Below are positions 53,756-62,232 of a DNA stretch of 64,000 nucleotides, in pieces. Location: positions 1-64,000 of the forward strand of contig WRLK01000003.1 of assembly GCA_009777635.1 (NCBI GenBank), written 5' to 3'. The notes under the pieces were generated by a model, which saw only the letters and a list, made by a program, of their open reading frames with translations, was not told the origin of the DNA and ran no database searches. The DNA is from Oscillospiraceae bacterium (lineage in GTDB: Bacteria > Bacillota > Clostridia > Oscillospirales > Ruminococcaceae). The translations under genes and the position numbers were made by a program. Each line of letters begins with the position of its first letter. The stretch's first letter is position 1.

Positions 53756-54754
53756 TTAATCCGAAACCGTTCTTATGATTTCGTCGATTTTATGAAGCTC
53801 TTCGCCGGAAAACTTAGCAAAACCCGCGGCCTTTGCGCAATCCTCGATTTGGCTTTTGCTTGACGCGCCGATTAGCGCAGACGTCACGGCACTGTGGCGT
53901 AGCGTCCAGCTAAGCGCCATCTGCGCCAATGTCTGACCGCGCTCTGAGGCTATGTCGCTTAGTTTTGAAAGCGCCGACAAAAGCGCGGGCGTAATCTGTC
54001 CCGAGCTTAGGAACGGGCTTCCCCCGGCGGCGCGGGAATCCTTTGGTATACCGCCAAGATAGCGGTCGGTAAGCCGTCCGCCTGCAAGGGGCGAGAAGCA
54101 GATGACGCCGGCGCCGGCGCGTTCGCATACGTCAAGCAGGCCGTTTTCAGGCTCGCGGAACAGCATGGAGTATTTCGGCTGGTGGATCAGGCAGGGAGTA
54201 CCCAGCTCACGCAGGATTTTAAACGCTTCGGCGGCTTCATCCGGGCCGTAGTTTGAGATTCCGGCGTACAGCGCCTTGCCGGAGCGCACGATCCAGTCAA
54301 GCGCCGACATTGTTTCTATCAGGGGCGTATCGGGGTCGGGCCGGTGATGATAGAAGATATCGAAATACGCAAGGCCGGTTCGCTTGAGTGACGCGTCGCA
54401 GCTTGCGATGAGATACTTCCGCGAGCCCCATTCGCCGTAAGGCCCCGGCCACATCAGGTACCCCGCCTTGCTTGAGATAATCATCTCGTCGCGGTACGGC
54501 GCAAGGTCGCTGCGCATGATGCGCCCGAACATGATCTCGGCGCTTCCCGGCGGCGGGCCGTAGTTGTTTGCGATATCAAAGTGAGTGATCCCAAGGTCGA
54601 AAGCGGCAGTCAGCATATCGCGGGCGTTTTCTACGGTGGCGGCCTCTCCGAAATTATGCCACAGCCCCAGTGAAATCTCAGGAATCTGAATCCCGCTGCG
54701 TCCGCAGCGGCGGTAAGTCATGGTATCGTAGCGGCTTTCGTTTGCGTTATACAT
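53756..54754 (-). CDS. Aldo/keto reductase, YghZ-like
   Basis: It is a 332-residue NADP-dependent reductase. The tetrad appears in FDIANNYGPPPGSAE, ISSKAGY and FYHHRPD, and the cofactor loop ALIGASSKSQIEDC. YghZ-type enzymes reduce glyceraldehyde-3-phosphate and methylglyoxal, so detoxification is a reasonable guess. AAAGGA precedes the ATG. Confidence 0.88.
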   Translation of the reverse strand: MYNANESRYDTMTYRRCGRSGIQIPEISLGLWHNFGEAATVENARDMLTAAFDLGITHFDIANNYGPPPGSAEIMFGRIMRSDLAPYRDEMIISSKAGYLMWPGPYGEWGSRKYLIASCDASLKRTGLAYFDIFYHHRPDPDTPLIETMSALDWIVRSGKALYAGISNYGPDEAAEAFKILRELGTPCLIHQPKYSMLFREPENGLLDVCERAGAGVICFSPLAGGRLTDRYLGGIPKDSRAAGGSPFLSSGQITPALLSALSKLSDIASERGQTLAQMALSWTLRHSAVTSALIGASSKSQIEDCAKAAGFAKFSGEELHKIDEIIRTVSD

Positions 54755-54772
54755 ATCCTGTGTCCTTTCGTA

Positions 54773-55009
54773 TCAGTTAAATGTTTTCGGGTCGGAGTAT
54801 CCCGGCTTTACCAGAACATTGTCCCTGCCCTTGATGCATTCGTTGTACACGCCCTCCCATTCGGGGAAGGAATATTCCTCGACGGAAACGGAGATATACT
54901 TTTCAGGCTTACCCATTGTCTTGTTGACGACTGCCGCGATTTGCTCGGCCGCCTCCTGCAATTGCCTTTGACCGGGGCCGCTGATGGTCTTGATTACGAT
55001 ATGTGGCAT
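54773..55009 (-). CDS. Tautomerase family protein (4-oxalocrotonate tautomerase-like)
   Basis: The 78-residue protein begins Met-Pro-His, so Pro1 is available as the catalytic base after methionine removal. The sequence ISGPGQRQLQEAAEQIAAVV and VSVEEYSFPEWE resembles PptA-type tautomerases. Substrate is unknown. Confidence 0.82.
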   Translation of the reverse strand: MPHIVIKTISGPGQRQLQEAAEQIAAVVNKTMGKPEKYISVSVEEYSFPEWEGVYNECIKGRDNVLVKPGYSDPKTFN

Positions 55010-55045
55010 AGTGATTCTCCTTTGTTTTTATTGTTCAGATAATGC

Positions 55046-55378
55046 TTATTTTGTGCCATACCTATCTTTCTGATTGAAAAAAGTCATATCTGCATAGCCG
55101 GCAAATATCTTGCCTGAGTGTTTTACACCTTTTTCAATAAAGTATCTGTCGCCTTTCGCATAAGTATTTGTTTCACCGTCAATGGTTAATTCAATCTTCC
55201 CTTCAAGCACAATGCCCCATTGACTTTCATGCGAATGTTCAGGCAAATCAATATCTTCGTAGAACTGCATAAAGATTATTTGGTGATTCTCCCCCTGAGA
55301 AAGATATGCCTCATAATTGGCAAAAGGCATATCGACTTCTGGGAGCTTTGTTATCGGCTCCGGAAATAAATTCGACAT
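55046..55378 (-). CDS. Cupin domain-containing protein
   Basis: This small beta-barrel protein (110 residues) has the cupin motif LPEHSHESQWGIVLEGKIELTIDG and YFIEKGVKHSGK, with metal-binding histidines. It could be a sensor or isomerase. It is the first gene of the operon and has a strong promoter. Confidence 0.85.
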   Translation of the reverse strand: MSNLFPEPITKLPEVDMPFANYEAYLSQGENHQIIFMQFYEDIDLPEHSHESQWGIVLEGKIELTIDGETNTYAKGDRYFIEKGVKHSGKIFAGYADMTFFNQKDRYGTK

Positions 55379-55448
55379 CTGTTATCCTCCTTGTAACGTA
55401 CAAAATATAAATTATCCCTGTTACCGTTATATCCCTGCCGACAATCAT

Positions 55449-55477
55449 ATTATACTGCAAAAAACATCCTGCTTCAA
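55449..55477 (-). promoter_or_regulatory. Promoter of the cupin-DUF362 operon
   Basis: On the - strand TTGAAG (55477-55472) and TATAAT (55454-55449) have a 17-bp spacer, about 70 bp before the cupin start. Confidence 0.7.
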
Positions 55478-55490
55478 CCGGATTACACGT

Positions 55491-55526
55491 AAAACCCGCC
55501 GGGAATTTTCATTCCCGGCGGGTTTT
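55491..55526 (-). terminator. Terminator of the aldehyde oxidoreductase operon
   Basis: A perfect 16-bp stem (55491-55506 with 55511-55526) has a 4-nt loop and T residues as part of both ends. It lies right after the last subunit gene. Confidence 0.85.
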
Positions 55527-55533
55527 GTGCGAT

Positions 55534-56274
55534 TTACCACCCGTATGTCGAAGCCAAAACGTCCGACATGGATTTTTGTTTGCACCGGTTACACAGCGCG
55601 GGGATTTCCGCCCCGGCCTTATCAGCCGCACGCTCAAGCTCCGCCAGTGTCCCGGTTAGAGCGCCGCATCCCCCGCATTTCTTAAGCGGGAACGATTTGC
55701 CCCATATGGTGCGGTTTATGCCGTCCTCTATGACTTCTACCGCTCCGGTTGGGCAGACCTCCGCACAGCTCTTACAGCCGGCGCATACGGCGGAGGGCTC
55801 GTCATACGGCGTCGACACGGCTTTCTCAACGCCACGGTTCACAGTCACAATTGCGCCGGTGCCAAGGCTTTGGCAGGCTTTTGCGCACAGCCCGCAGAGG
55901 ATACACCTCTCTTTTGGTTTTTTAACAAAGCGCTCATACTCCGGCGCGTCATATACTTCGCAGAGACGGGCGACCTCGGCGCTTTCAGGCGCCGCCGCGC
56001 GCAGCAGCGACAGCACCATGCCCCTTTGGCGTATCACACGCTCGCTTTTTGTAAACACGGCGCACTCGCGCTCCACAGGATAAATGCAGGCGGCCACGAT
56101 GTTTTTCCAGCCGCCCTGTTCGACCTCCACAATACATACGCGGCAGCAGCCTTGCCCCGGCAAGCCGCCGTGATGGCAAAGCGACGGGATTGTGACGCCG
56201 TTTCTCGCGGCAATATCCAGCAGGTACTCGCCCGCTTCACAAGCGCATGGTATACCGTCAATCGTAACGGTCAT
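55534..56274 (-). CDS. NuoG/HydA-like iron-sulfur subunit of the aldehyde oxidoreductase complex
   Basis: The 246-residue subunit carries several predicted clusters: a 2Fe-2S site (C33, C43 or C44, C47, C63), two 4Fe-4S sites (C124/127/130/134 and C164/167/170/174), and a C-terminal set C200, C203, C228, C231. No H-cluster domain follows, so it is not a hydrogenase. In WorABCSL/Bfu-type complexes such a subunit links the flavin subunit to the catalytic module. The ATG overlaps the preceding stop by 4 bp, and GGAGG lies upstream. Confidence 0.85.
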   Translation of the reverse strand: MTVTIDGIPCACEAGEYLLDIAARNGVTIPSLCHHGGLPGQGCCRVCIVEVEQGGWKNIVAACIYPVERECAVFTKSERVIRQRGMVLSLLRAAAPESAEVARLCEVYDAPEYERFVKKPKERCILCGLCAKACQSLGTGAIVTVNRGVEKAVSTPYDEPSAVCAGCKSCAEVCPTGAVEVIEDGINRTIWGKSFPLKKCGGCGALTGTLAELERAADKAGAEIPALCNRCKQKSMSDVLASTYGW

Positions 56275-58067
56275 ACGCCGCACCTCCTTTTCGGCGCCGT
56301 GATAATCGCGTCAAAGCGGCATGCTTCGCGGCACACACCGCACGCGGTACAGGCGGATTCGCTGATTTCATGCGCTGTTTTAAGCTCACCCGAAATCGCG
56401 CCGACCGGACACGTCCGCTTGCAAAGCGTACAGCCCGTACACAGCGCGGGATCGACCTCAAATGCGGTAAGCTTCGGGCAAACACCGGCGGGACAGCGTT
56501 TATCGCCGATATGCGCGTCATATTCGTCGCGGAAATATTTGATTGTGGTAAGCACCGGGTTCGGCGCTGATTTGCCGAGCGCGCAGAGTGAGGAATCCAA
56601 CATCGTCGCACTGATTTCCTCAAGAAGCGTAACGTCGCCGTCTTTGCCGCGGCCCTCGCAGATGTCCGTCAAGATTATGAGCATTTGCCTTAAGCCCTCC
56701 CGGCAGGGCGTGCATTTGCCGCAGCTTTCGCCCGCAAGGAAGTTCGCGTAATAACGCGCAACCTCGACCATACAGCTTCTGTCGTCCATGACGATCAGGC
56801 CGCCGGAGCCCATCATGGCCCCGTATGAAGTGAGCGTATCGAAATCGACCGGCAAATCCAGCATATCCGCCGGGATGCATCCGCCGGAGGGTCCGCCCGT
56901 CTGCACGGCCTTGAACGGCCTGTCGCCGATTACGCCTCCGCCGATGTCATAAATCAGGTGCCGCAGCGTAACGCCCATCGGGACTTCGATCAGCCCCGTG
57001 CGCTTTACCTTGCCGACCAGCGCGAAAACCTTTGTCCCCTTTGATTTTGGGGCGCCAATCCGCGCGAACGCTTCTCCGCCCTCATTGATGATTACCGGGA
57101 TATTCGCTAACGTCTCGACATTGTTTAACACGGTGGGCTGATCCCACAGCCCGCGCTGAACGGACCGTATATACTTTGCGCGCGGCTCCCCGACGCGGCC
57201 CTCGATCGACGCCATAAGCGCCGTGCTTTCGCCGCACACAAACGCTCCGCCGCCGCGAACGACGGTTAAGCGCAGACTCTTATCGCTTCCCATGATTTTG
57301 TCTCCGAGAATCCCTTTGTCTTCAGCATCGCGGATTGCTTTCTCCATATGCTTTAAGGCAAGGCCGTATTCGTCGCGGATATACAAAAACCCCTCCGCGG
57401 CGCCGATTGCAAGGGCGCATATCGCCATACCCTCAAGCACGGTATGCGGGTCGCCCTCAAGGATACTCCTGTCCATGAACGCGCCGGGGTCGCCCTCGTC
57501 GCCGTTGCAGACCACATACTTTGGATTGGATTCATATCCCGCCGCAATGCGCCATTTGCGCCCGGTGGAAAATCCCGCCCCGCCCCGTCCGCGAAGGCCG
57601 GACGCCTCCACCTCGCCGATGATTTCATCGGGCGTCATAGCAAGCGCCTTTTGAAGCGCCTCGTAGCCGCCGCGGCCAATGTAATCGGAAATCTCCGCGG
57701 GATCGATTATCCCGATGTTTCGAAGCGCGATTTTATGCTGCGGCGCGTAGAATGGGTTTTCCTTTTGGCTTGGCACCGGCTTGCCGTCTACTCTGTAAAG
57801 CAGCCGCCTTACCGGCTCGCCTCCTAGGCCTTTCACGATATCGGGGGCGTCCTTCGGCTTTACTTTATAGTAAGAGACGTCGTCCGGCACGATGTTGACG
57901 ATTGGGCCGTTCTCGCAAAAGCCGTTGCATCCTGTTTCTTTGATAACAGTTTCGACAGTGGCGTCCGCGCCGGATTTTTGAATTTCGCCGCGCAGCGCTT
58001 CGGCGACTGAAAGGCTGCCGGTCGCGATACACCCGGTGCCGCAGCAGACTAAAACCGTGCGCGTCAC
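56271..58067 (-). CDS. NuoF-like flavin/NAD(H) subunit of the aldehyde oxidoreductase complex
   Basis: This 598-residue protein has an N-terminal thioredoxin-like 2Fe-2S domain (CCGTGC and CNGFC). The NuoF core follows, with the FMN/NAD-binding GRGGAGFSTGRKW and GDEGDPGAFMDRSILEGDPH, an SLBB region and SCGKCTPCREG for a 4Fe-4S cluster. At the C-terminus are two ferredoxin-type 4Fe-4S motifs (CTGCTLCKRTCP and CTACGVCREACR). This layout matches HydB/BfuB-type bifurcating subunits. Confidence 0.9.
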   Translation of the reverse strand: MTRTVLVCCGTGCIATGSLSVAEALRGEIQKSGADATVETVIKETGCNGFCENGPIVNIVPDDVSYYKVKPKDAPDIVKGLGGEPVRRLLYRVDGKPVPSQKENPFYAPQHKIALRNIGIIDPAEISDYIGRGGYEALQKALAMTPDEIIGEVEASGLRGRGGAGFSTGRKWRIAAGYESNPKYVVCNGDEGDPGAFMDRSILEGDPHTVLEGMAICALAIGAAEGFLYIRDEYGLALKHMEKAIRDAEDKGILGDKIMGSDKSLRLTVVRGGGAFVCGESTALMASIEGRVGEPRAKYIRSVQRGLWDQPTVLNNVETLANIPVIINEGGEAFARIGAPKSKGTKVFALVGKVKRTGLIEVPMGVTLRHLIYDIGGGVIGDRPFKAVQTGGPSGGCIPADMLDLPVDFDTLTSYGAMMGSGGLIVMDDRSCMVEVARYYANFLAGESCGKCTPCREGLRQMLIILTDICEGRGKDGDVTLLEEISATMLDSSLCALGKSAPNPVLTTIKYFRDEYDAHIGDKRCPAGVCPKLTAFEVDPALCTGCTLCKRTCPVGAISGELKTAHEISESACTACGVCREACRFDAIITAPKRRCGV

Positions 58068-58546
58068 GGCGCTTCCCCCTTTCTTACCGCCTCAAAGATT
58101 TTGGGCAGCGACTCCTGTGTCACGCCTCCGTAATAAGCCTCATCTATCACCATGACGGGGGCGAGGGCGCAGGCGCCGACGCAGTTTACAAGCTCGAGCG
58201 AAAACTCCCCGTCCTCGGTGGCGCCGTCCTGATCGATGCCAAGGGTGCGGCATATGCTGTTTACAAGGTTCATCGAGCCACGGATATGACATGCGGTGCC
58301 GTCGCAAACCTTGATGATATGCTTTCCCTTTGGTTTTAAGCTCAAAGCCTTGTAAAAGGTCGCCATTGAATATAAGTCGGCAAGCGGTATGCCGATATAA
58401 TCCGCCAGCGTCTCAAGGGCTTCCCGCGGGATATAGTTGTAACGCCTTTGTATATCCTGCATGATTGCCAAAGCATACCGGCGGTCTTTCGGGTAAGCGC
58501 TAAGAATCGGATTGATTTCCTTAAGCGATATGGTTTGTACCGCCAT
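58064..58546 (-). CDS. NuoE-like thioredoxin-fold [2Fe-2S] subunit
   Basis: The 160-residue protein has an N-terminal helical segment (RRYNYIPREALETLADYIGIPLADLYSMATFY) and a 2Fe-2S site formed by CDGTAC and CVGAC. It pairs with the NuoF-like subunit. The ATG at 58546 follows GAGGAGG. It overlaps the NuoF-like gene by 4 bp. Confidence 0.9.
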   Translation of the reverse strand: MAVQTISLKEINPILSAYPKDRRYALAIMQDIQRRYNYIPREALETLADYIGIPLADLYSMATFYKALSLKPKGKHIIKVCDGTACHIRGSMNLVNSICRTLGIDQDGATEDGEFSLELVNCVGACALAPVMVIDEAYYGGVTQESLPKIFEAVRKGEAP

Positions 58547-58576
58547 ATATTCCTCCTCAAGCTTGAAGTTTGACAT

Positions 58577-58612
58577 GCGGCGGCCTGCGCTGAATCCGGC
58601 GCAGGCCGCCGC
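58577..58612 (-). other. Very strong intercistronic hairpin
   Basis: A perfect 14-bp GC-rich stem (58577-58590 with 58599-58612, 8-nt loop) lies between the moaD-like gene and the NuoE-like gene. No T run follows on the - strand. It may protect or process the upstream mRNA part and set subunit ratios. Confidence 0.6.
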
Positions 58613-58621
58613 GCATTTTGT

Positions 58622-58897
58622 TTACCCTCCGGCAACGACGGGGAAAATGGAAACCACGTCGGCTTCTGAAAGCGGCGTGTCTTTGCCGTTGAGATGCCCT
58701 GCGTTGCGGCCGTTTATTAAAATAATCGTCTCGCATCCGATATCCGTGCCGTCGGATGTTAAAAGCTTATCGCCGAAAGCGTCGCCGTACTGCCCTTTGA
58801 GATGCTGCAGCAGCGCCCATACGTCGGGCGGGGCTGTGACGTCCGCTTCCTTGCAGCGGGTGAAATCTCTATACGTCGCAAAGAACTTTAGCTTCAT
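58622..58897 (-). CDS. MoaD/ThiS-family sulfur carrier protein
   Basis: This ubiquitin-fold protein of 91 residues ends in VVAGG; the C-terminal Gly-Gly is the site of thiocarboxylation. It should supply sulfur for the pterin dithiolene of the neighbouring tungsten enzyme. It overlaps the AOR gene by 29 bp. The divergent ThiF/MoeB-like gene at 61504 is its probable activating enzyme. Confidence 0.88.
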   Translation of the reverse strand: MKLKFFATYRDFTRCKEADVTAPPDVWALLQHLKGQYGDAFGDKLLTSDGTDIGCETIILINGRNAGHLNGKDTPLSEADVVSIFPVVAGG

Positions 58898-60695
58898 ATT
58901 TTATACCTGTCGCCCCGTCTTTTTCGGTAGTCGGCACGCCGTCCTTATCCCAGCCGCGAAGCTCGTAATACTCAGCGAGCATGACGCCGAGCTCGGCAAC
59001 TCTTCCGGCGGCGGGGCCGGACGGCAGCTTTTCGCGCAACAGGCGCGGCGGCAGCGTATCCTTTTCCACGCCGGCGGCGATGTTGAAATGCTTTTCAAGG
59101 TTCCACACACGCTCGCCCTTGAACAGTATCTCCTCGTCGGTTTCGTCCGTACCCACCGCCTCGCGGTATTGGGCGGCGATTTCCGGCAAGCCCAGCCCGA
59201 ATGTGGTGAACAGGCATATCCCGGCGGAGTCGATCAGCGCGGTGAGGTCCTGGAAAATCTTAAGCGTCGCGGCCTTACCCTCGGTGACAAGCGGGTCCAT
59301 TTTAAACGGAACGCCCAGAAGCTCCGGGGAGGTCATGTATCCGCGCACATGGCAGCCGCCGCGGTTCGAGGTCGCATACTCAAGCGCCATGCCTTGGGCG
59401 GCACGGCCGTCGTATGCGGGCATCTCCTGCTTTTTCACGCTCATCGAGAGCTCGGGATGCCCGTATTTCTCAGCCAGCCTGTATGAACCAAGCGCAAGTA
59501 TCTTGCCAAAGCCTTCGTTTTTGCCAACGGCCTCCGTCAGATGAACAATGGCGTGGGGGTCGCCGAAGCGGAGCTTGAAGCCGATATCCTCTTCGGGGAT
59601 TGCGCCCATTTCCGCAAGCTCCATAGCGCAAGCGATCGTCGCTCCAAGCGTGATGGGGTCCATGCCGTATTCATTGCAAAGGAAACTTGCTTTACAGATT
59701 GCGGCTAAGTCCGATACGCCGCAGTCCGCGCCGTAGGACCAGCCCGCCTCGTATTCGGGGCCCTCGCCGGAGCTTTTGAACGGGCCGTCAGGCACAACAG
59801 TCACACGGGCGCAGTCGATGGAGCAGCCGAAGCATCCCTTGTTTTTTACAAGGTACTTATCAGCAAGCGATTCGCCGCCTGTCGCGTCGGCTTCATCGAA
59901 GATGGAGCCGTCGCGCCAGTTGCGGGTGGGCAGCGCGCCGCTTTCGTTGATGATGTTCACAAGCACCTGCGTACCGAGCGCCGCAAGCCCCGCGCCGCCG
60001 ACCGGGTGCGCTTTCAGCTTCGCGCGGGCGTCGATGATGGCCTCCATGAATTTTTCGGGCCTTGCCACGCTGACGGAGCCGGTCCCGCGGACAGTCACGG
60101 CCTTGAGCTTTTTCGAGCCCATGACGGCGCCCATTCCGCCGCGGCCTGCCGCGCGGTGCTTATCGTTTAAGACCCCGCTGTAAAGGCAGCCGTTTTCTCC
60201 GGGAGGACCGATACAGGAAACCTTAAACGATTCGCCGTTTTCCTCTTTAAGAAGGTCGGTTGTTTCATACACCGTTTTTCCCCAAAGCCCCGAGGCGTCG
60301 CGCAGCTCCACGATATCGTCGTTTATGTACAGGTATACGGGAGTATCACTTGCGTTTTCGAAGATAATTCCGTCGTAGCCCGCGTATTTTAGCTCCGGCG
60401 CGAAATATCCTCCGGAGTTTGCAGCGCCTATCGTCCCTGTAAGCGGGGACTTCGATATGACGTTATACCGTCCGCCGGACGCGGCTCCCGTTCCGGTGAG
60501 GGGCCCCGTCATAAAGATGAGCTTGTTCTCCGGGGAAAGCGCGTCCACTTTAGGACCCACTTCATCGCAGAAGTATTTGGTGCCAAGCCCGCGCGCCCCG
60601 ATATAATCGTGGGCGTCCTTGAGATTTAAGGGCTCCTTCGTGATTGTTTCAGATGCCAAGTCTACACGCAAAATTGTCCCAACCCATGCGTTCAT
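58869..60695 (-). CDS. Tungsten-type aldehyde:ferredoxin oxidoreductase catalytic subunit
   Basis: This 608-residue cytosolic enzyme oxidises aldehydes to carboxylic acids with a tungstopterin and a 4Fe-4S cluster. The N-terminal domain with [24 protein letters not shown] binds the pterin. The cluster cysteines are C288-FG-C291-SID-C295 and C494. GPEYE (312-316) matches the family pterin-contact motif. It begins by overlapping the ferredoxin stop by 4 bp. Its operon partners suggest the large (L) subunit of a WorABCSL-type complex. Confidence 0.93.
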   Translation of the reverse strand: MNAWVGTILRVDLASETITKEPLNLKDAHDYIGARGLGTKYFCDEVGPKVDALSPENKLIFMTGPLTGTGAASGGRYNVISKSPLTGTIGAANSGGYFAPELKYAGYDGIIFENASDTPVYLYINDDIVELRDASGLWGKTVYETTDLLKEENGESFKVSCIGPPGENGCLYSGVLNDKHRAAGRGGMGAVMGSKKLKAVTVRGTGSVSVARPEKFMEAIIDARAKLKAHPVGGAGLAALGTQVLVNIINESGALPTRNWRDGSIFDEADATGGESLADKYLVKNKGCFGCSIDCARVTVVPDGPFKSSGEGPEYEAGWSYGADCGVSDLAAICKASFLCNEYGMDPITLGATIACAMELAEMGAIPEEDIGFKLRFGDPHAIVHLTEAVGKNEGFGKILALGSYRLAEKYGHPELSMSVKKQEMPAYDGRAAQGMALEYATSNRGGCHVRGYMTSPELLGVPFKMDPLVTEGKAATLKIFQDLTALIDSAGICLFTTFGLGLPEIAAQYREAVGTDETDEEILFKGERVWNLEKHFNIAAGVEKDTLPPRLLREKLPSGPAAGRVAELGVMLAEYYELRGWDKDGVPTTEKDGATGIKYEAKVLCDV

Positions 60696-61171
60696 GACGG
60701 AACCTCCTCTCCAAATACGTCTTTAAAGCGCTCGGCTACAGCCTTTTTGCGGCCGGGGCTTTCGGTGGGGTCCACAAACTGGATAGCACCCGGGGAGCAG
60801 AACCTCGCGCATTTCGGATCACCACCGCACAGGTCGCATTTAAATACCCGGCGGCTAATGGGCGAGAAGCTGATATTTCCTAAGGGGCACGCGCTCACGC
60901 ACATTTTGCACACGATGCACTTGTCGTTGTTCATGACCACAGCGCCGTTCCCATCCTTGGAAATCGCCCCAACGGGACATACTTTGAGGCACGAGGCCTC
61001 CTCGCACTGCATGCACATGACCGGAACCGAAGTCAACGCTTCCTCGTAGTCGATTACGGTCACGGCTGAAAGGCGGGGGTTGAATACCTTTGCGCGCTCA
61101 AACGAACACATCAGCTCACATGTCCGGCAGGATGCGCATTTGTCGGGGTTTACAACGAGTTGTTTGCTCAT
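60692..61171 (-). CDS. Polyferredoxin electron-transfer subunit (HycB/WorS-like)
   Basis: The 159-residue protein has four Cys-rich 4Fe-4S motifs ([51 protein letters not shown]). It would carry electrons between the tungsten subunit and the NuoF-like module. AAGGAGG precedes the ATG. It is the first gene after the structured leader. Confidence 0.9.
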   Translation of the reverse strand: MSKQLVVNPDKCASCRTCELMCSFERAKVFNPRLSAVTVIDYEEALTSVPVMCMQCEEASCLKVCPVGAISKDGNGAVVMNNDKCIVCKMCVSACPLGNISFSPISRRVFKCDLCGGDPKCARFCSPGAIQFVDPTESPGRKKAVAERFKDVFGEEVPS

Positions 61172-61265
61172 ATCCGTCCTCCTTCACATTAATTAGACCT
61201 GTCGTCTTTGCCAAGCGAAAAAATCTCGGCCATCCATCCGCGATGTGTTGGCGGACAGGTCTATT
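61172..61265 (-). promoter_or_regulatory. Second structured leader domain before the oxidoreductase operon
   Basis: Between the riboswitch-like terminator and the first gene, TAGACCTGTC and GACAGGTCTA (61194-61203 with 61254-61263) form a perfect closing stem. Inside are CCGC/GCGG and GCCGAG/CTTGGC hairpins, giving a three-way-junction-like fold. It is not a known element to me. The ribosome-binding site lies just outside the stem. Confidence 0.45.
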
Positions 61266-61280
61266 TTGGGCGAAAGCACG

Positions 61281-61317
61281 ACAAAATCCGCAGGAAGAGA
61301 CAAGCCTCTTTCTGCGG
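61281..61317 (-). terminator. Intrinsic terminator of the riboswitch expression platform
   Basis: TCCGCAG...AAGAG on the - strand pairs with CTCTT...CTGCGGA and is followed by TTTTGT. It lies directly after the aptamer-like region and before the open frame, as expected for transcriptional control. Confidence 0.7.
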
Positions 61318-61402
61318 ACTCCTTTGCAAACACGGCAGGCCTCGCGGTTTCCCGCAAAACCCATTGGCCGCACCGACCGATCTGCCCGGTACGGCTCGGA
61401 GT
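61318..61402 (-). promoter_or_regulatory. Molybdenum/tungsten cofactor (Moco/Tuco) riboswitch-like aptamer
   Basis: On the - strand the segment opens ACTCCGAGCC and closes GGAGT, giving the outer stem. Inside, GCCGTACCG pairs with CGGTGCGGC over 9 bp. The GGGAAACC and GAGGCC stretches resemble conserved Moco RNA sequence. It lies 5' of an operon for a pterin-tungsten enzyme, which fits the known regulon. Identification is by memory of the consensus; a covariance-model search should decide between Moco and Tuco variants. Confidence 0.68.
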
Positions 61403-61424
61403 ACCTGTTCATGCTTATGATATA

Positions 61425-61452
61425 ATTTTAACATAAAAAAATAAATTGTAAA
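61425..61452 (-). promoter_or_regulatory. Promoter of the aldehyde oxidoreductase operon
   Basis: On the - strand TTTACA (61452-61447) and TAAAAT (61430-61425) have a 16-bp spacer. The transcript would start just before the aptamer. Confidence 0.6.
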
Positions 61453-61476
61453 GAAAATTTCATGAGTAATTTATGC

Positions 61477-61482
61477 TATAAT
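61477..61482 (+). promoter_or_regulatory. Probable -10 box of the ThiF/MoeB-like gene
   Basis: TATAAT is at 61477-61482, 22 bp before the start. The -35 region is poor. Confidence 0.45.
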
Positions 61483-61503
61483 TAGAAAGAAAGGATTGGT
61501 AAT

Positions 61504-62232
61504 ATGGACGAAAAAACAGGACGTTATGAGAGGCAGATACTGCTTGCGGAAATCGGCGGGAAGGGTCAGGAAAAACTGGCGGCGTCTTCCGTATTGGTTG
61601 TGGGCGCGGGCGGGCTTGGCGCGCCTGTGCTGCAATATCTTGCGGCGGCGGGGATCGGGCATATCGGCATTGCGGACGGCGATACCGTCTCAATAAGCAA
61701 CCTAAACCGCCAGATTCTTTACGGCGACGACGATATCGGAAAGCTTAAGGCTGAGCTGGCGGCAAAAAGGATCGCTAAAATCAACGGCGAGGTTAAAATC
61801 ACTAGCGTCCCCAAAATGATTACGGACGAAAACGCGGCGGAAATCATAAGCGGTTACGACGCGCTTGCTTTATGCACAGACTCTCTTTCAGCAAGGAAAA
61901 TCGCAAACCGTGCGTGCGTTTTAAGCGGCACGCCCTTTGTGGACGGCGCCGTTAGCCGCTTTCACGGCACCGTCATGACGATAATCCCGGGTGAAACGCC
62001 ATGTTACGAGTGTATACAAGGGGGCTCCGCTCAACCTCGGGAAACCATCCCGATTTTAGGGGCGATGGCGGGATGGGTCGGATGCGCCGAGGCGATGGCA
62101 GTAATCCGGCTGCTGCTGGGGACGAGAGACGCGTCAAGGGGGAGCATCCTGTTTTTTAGCGGCTCGGAAATGACTATCGAGCATATACCGGTTAAAAAAA
62201 ATCCGGATTGCGTATATTGCGGCGCCCCCTAA
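61504..62232 (+). CDS. ThiF/MoeB/HesA-family adenylyltransferase
   Basis: It adenylates the C-terminal glycine of a MoaD/ThiS-type carrier. The ATP site is VLVVGAGGLGAPVLQYL; ISNLNRQILY (Arg/Asn) and the Lys in DIGKLKAE complete it. Zinc cysteines appear as CYEC and CVYC. At 242 residues no rhodanese domain is attached. Its position next to the AOR operon with moaD suggests tungstopterin synthesis. AAAGGA precedes the ATG. Confidence 0.92.
   Translation: MDEKTGRYERQILLAEIGGKGQEKLAASSVLVVGAGGLGAPVLQYLAAAGIGHIGIADGDTVSISNLNRQILYGDDDIGKLKAELAAKRIAKINGEVKITSVPKMITDENAAEIISGYDALALCTDSLSARKIANRACVLSGTPFVDGAVSRFHGTVMTIIPGETPCYECIQGGSAQPRETIPILGAMAGWVGCAEAMAVIRLLLGTRDASRGSILFFSGSEMTIEHIPVKKNPDCVYCGAP

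Noticed and set aside
55534..58546. NADH dehydrogenase complex I or [FeFe]-hydrogenase operon
   Set aside because: No membrane subunits and no H-cluster domain are present; overlap and order tie the genes to the aldehyde oxidoreductase.
58512..59486. Long forward open frame opposite the AOR and MoaD genes
   Set aside because: It overlaps three supported genes on the other strand and has no recognisable domain.
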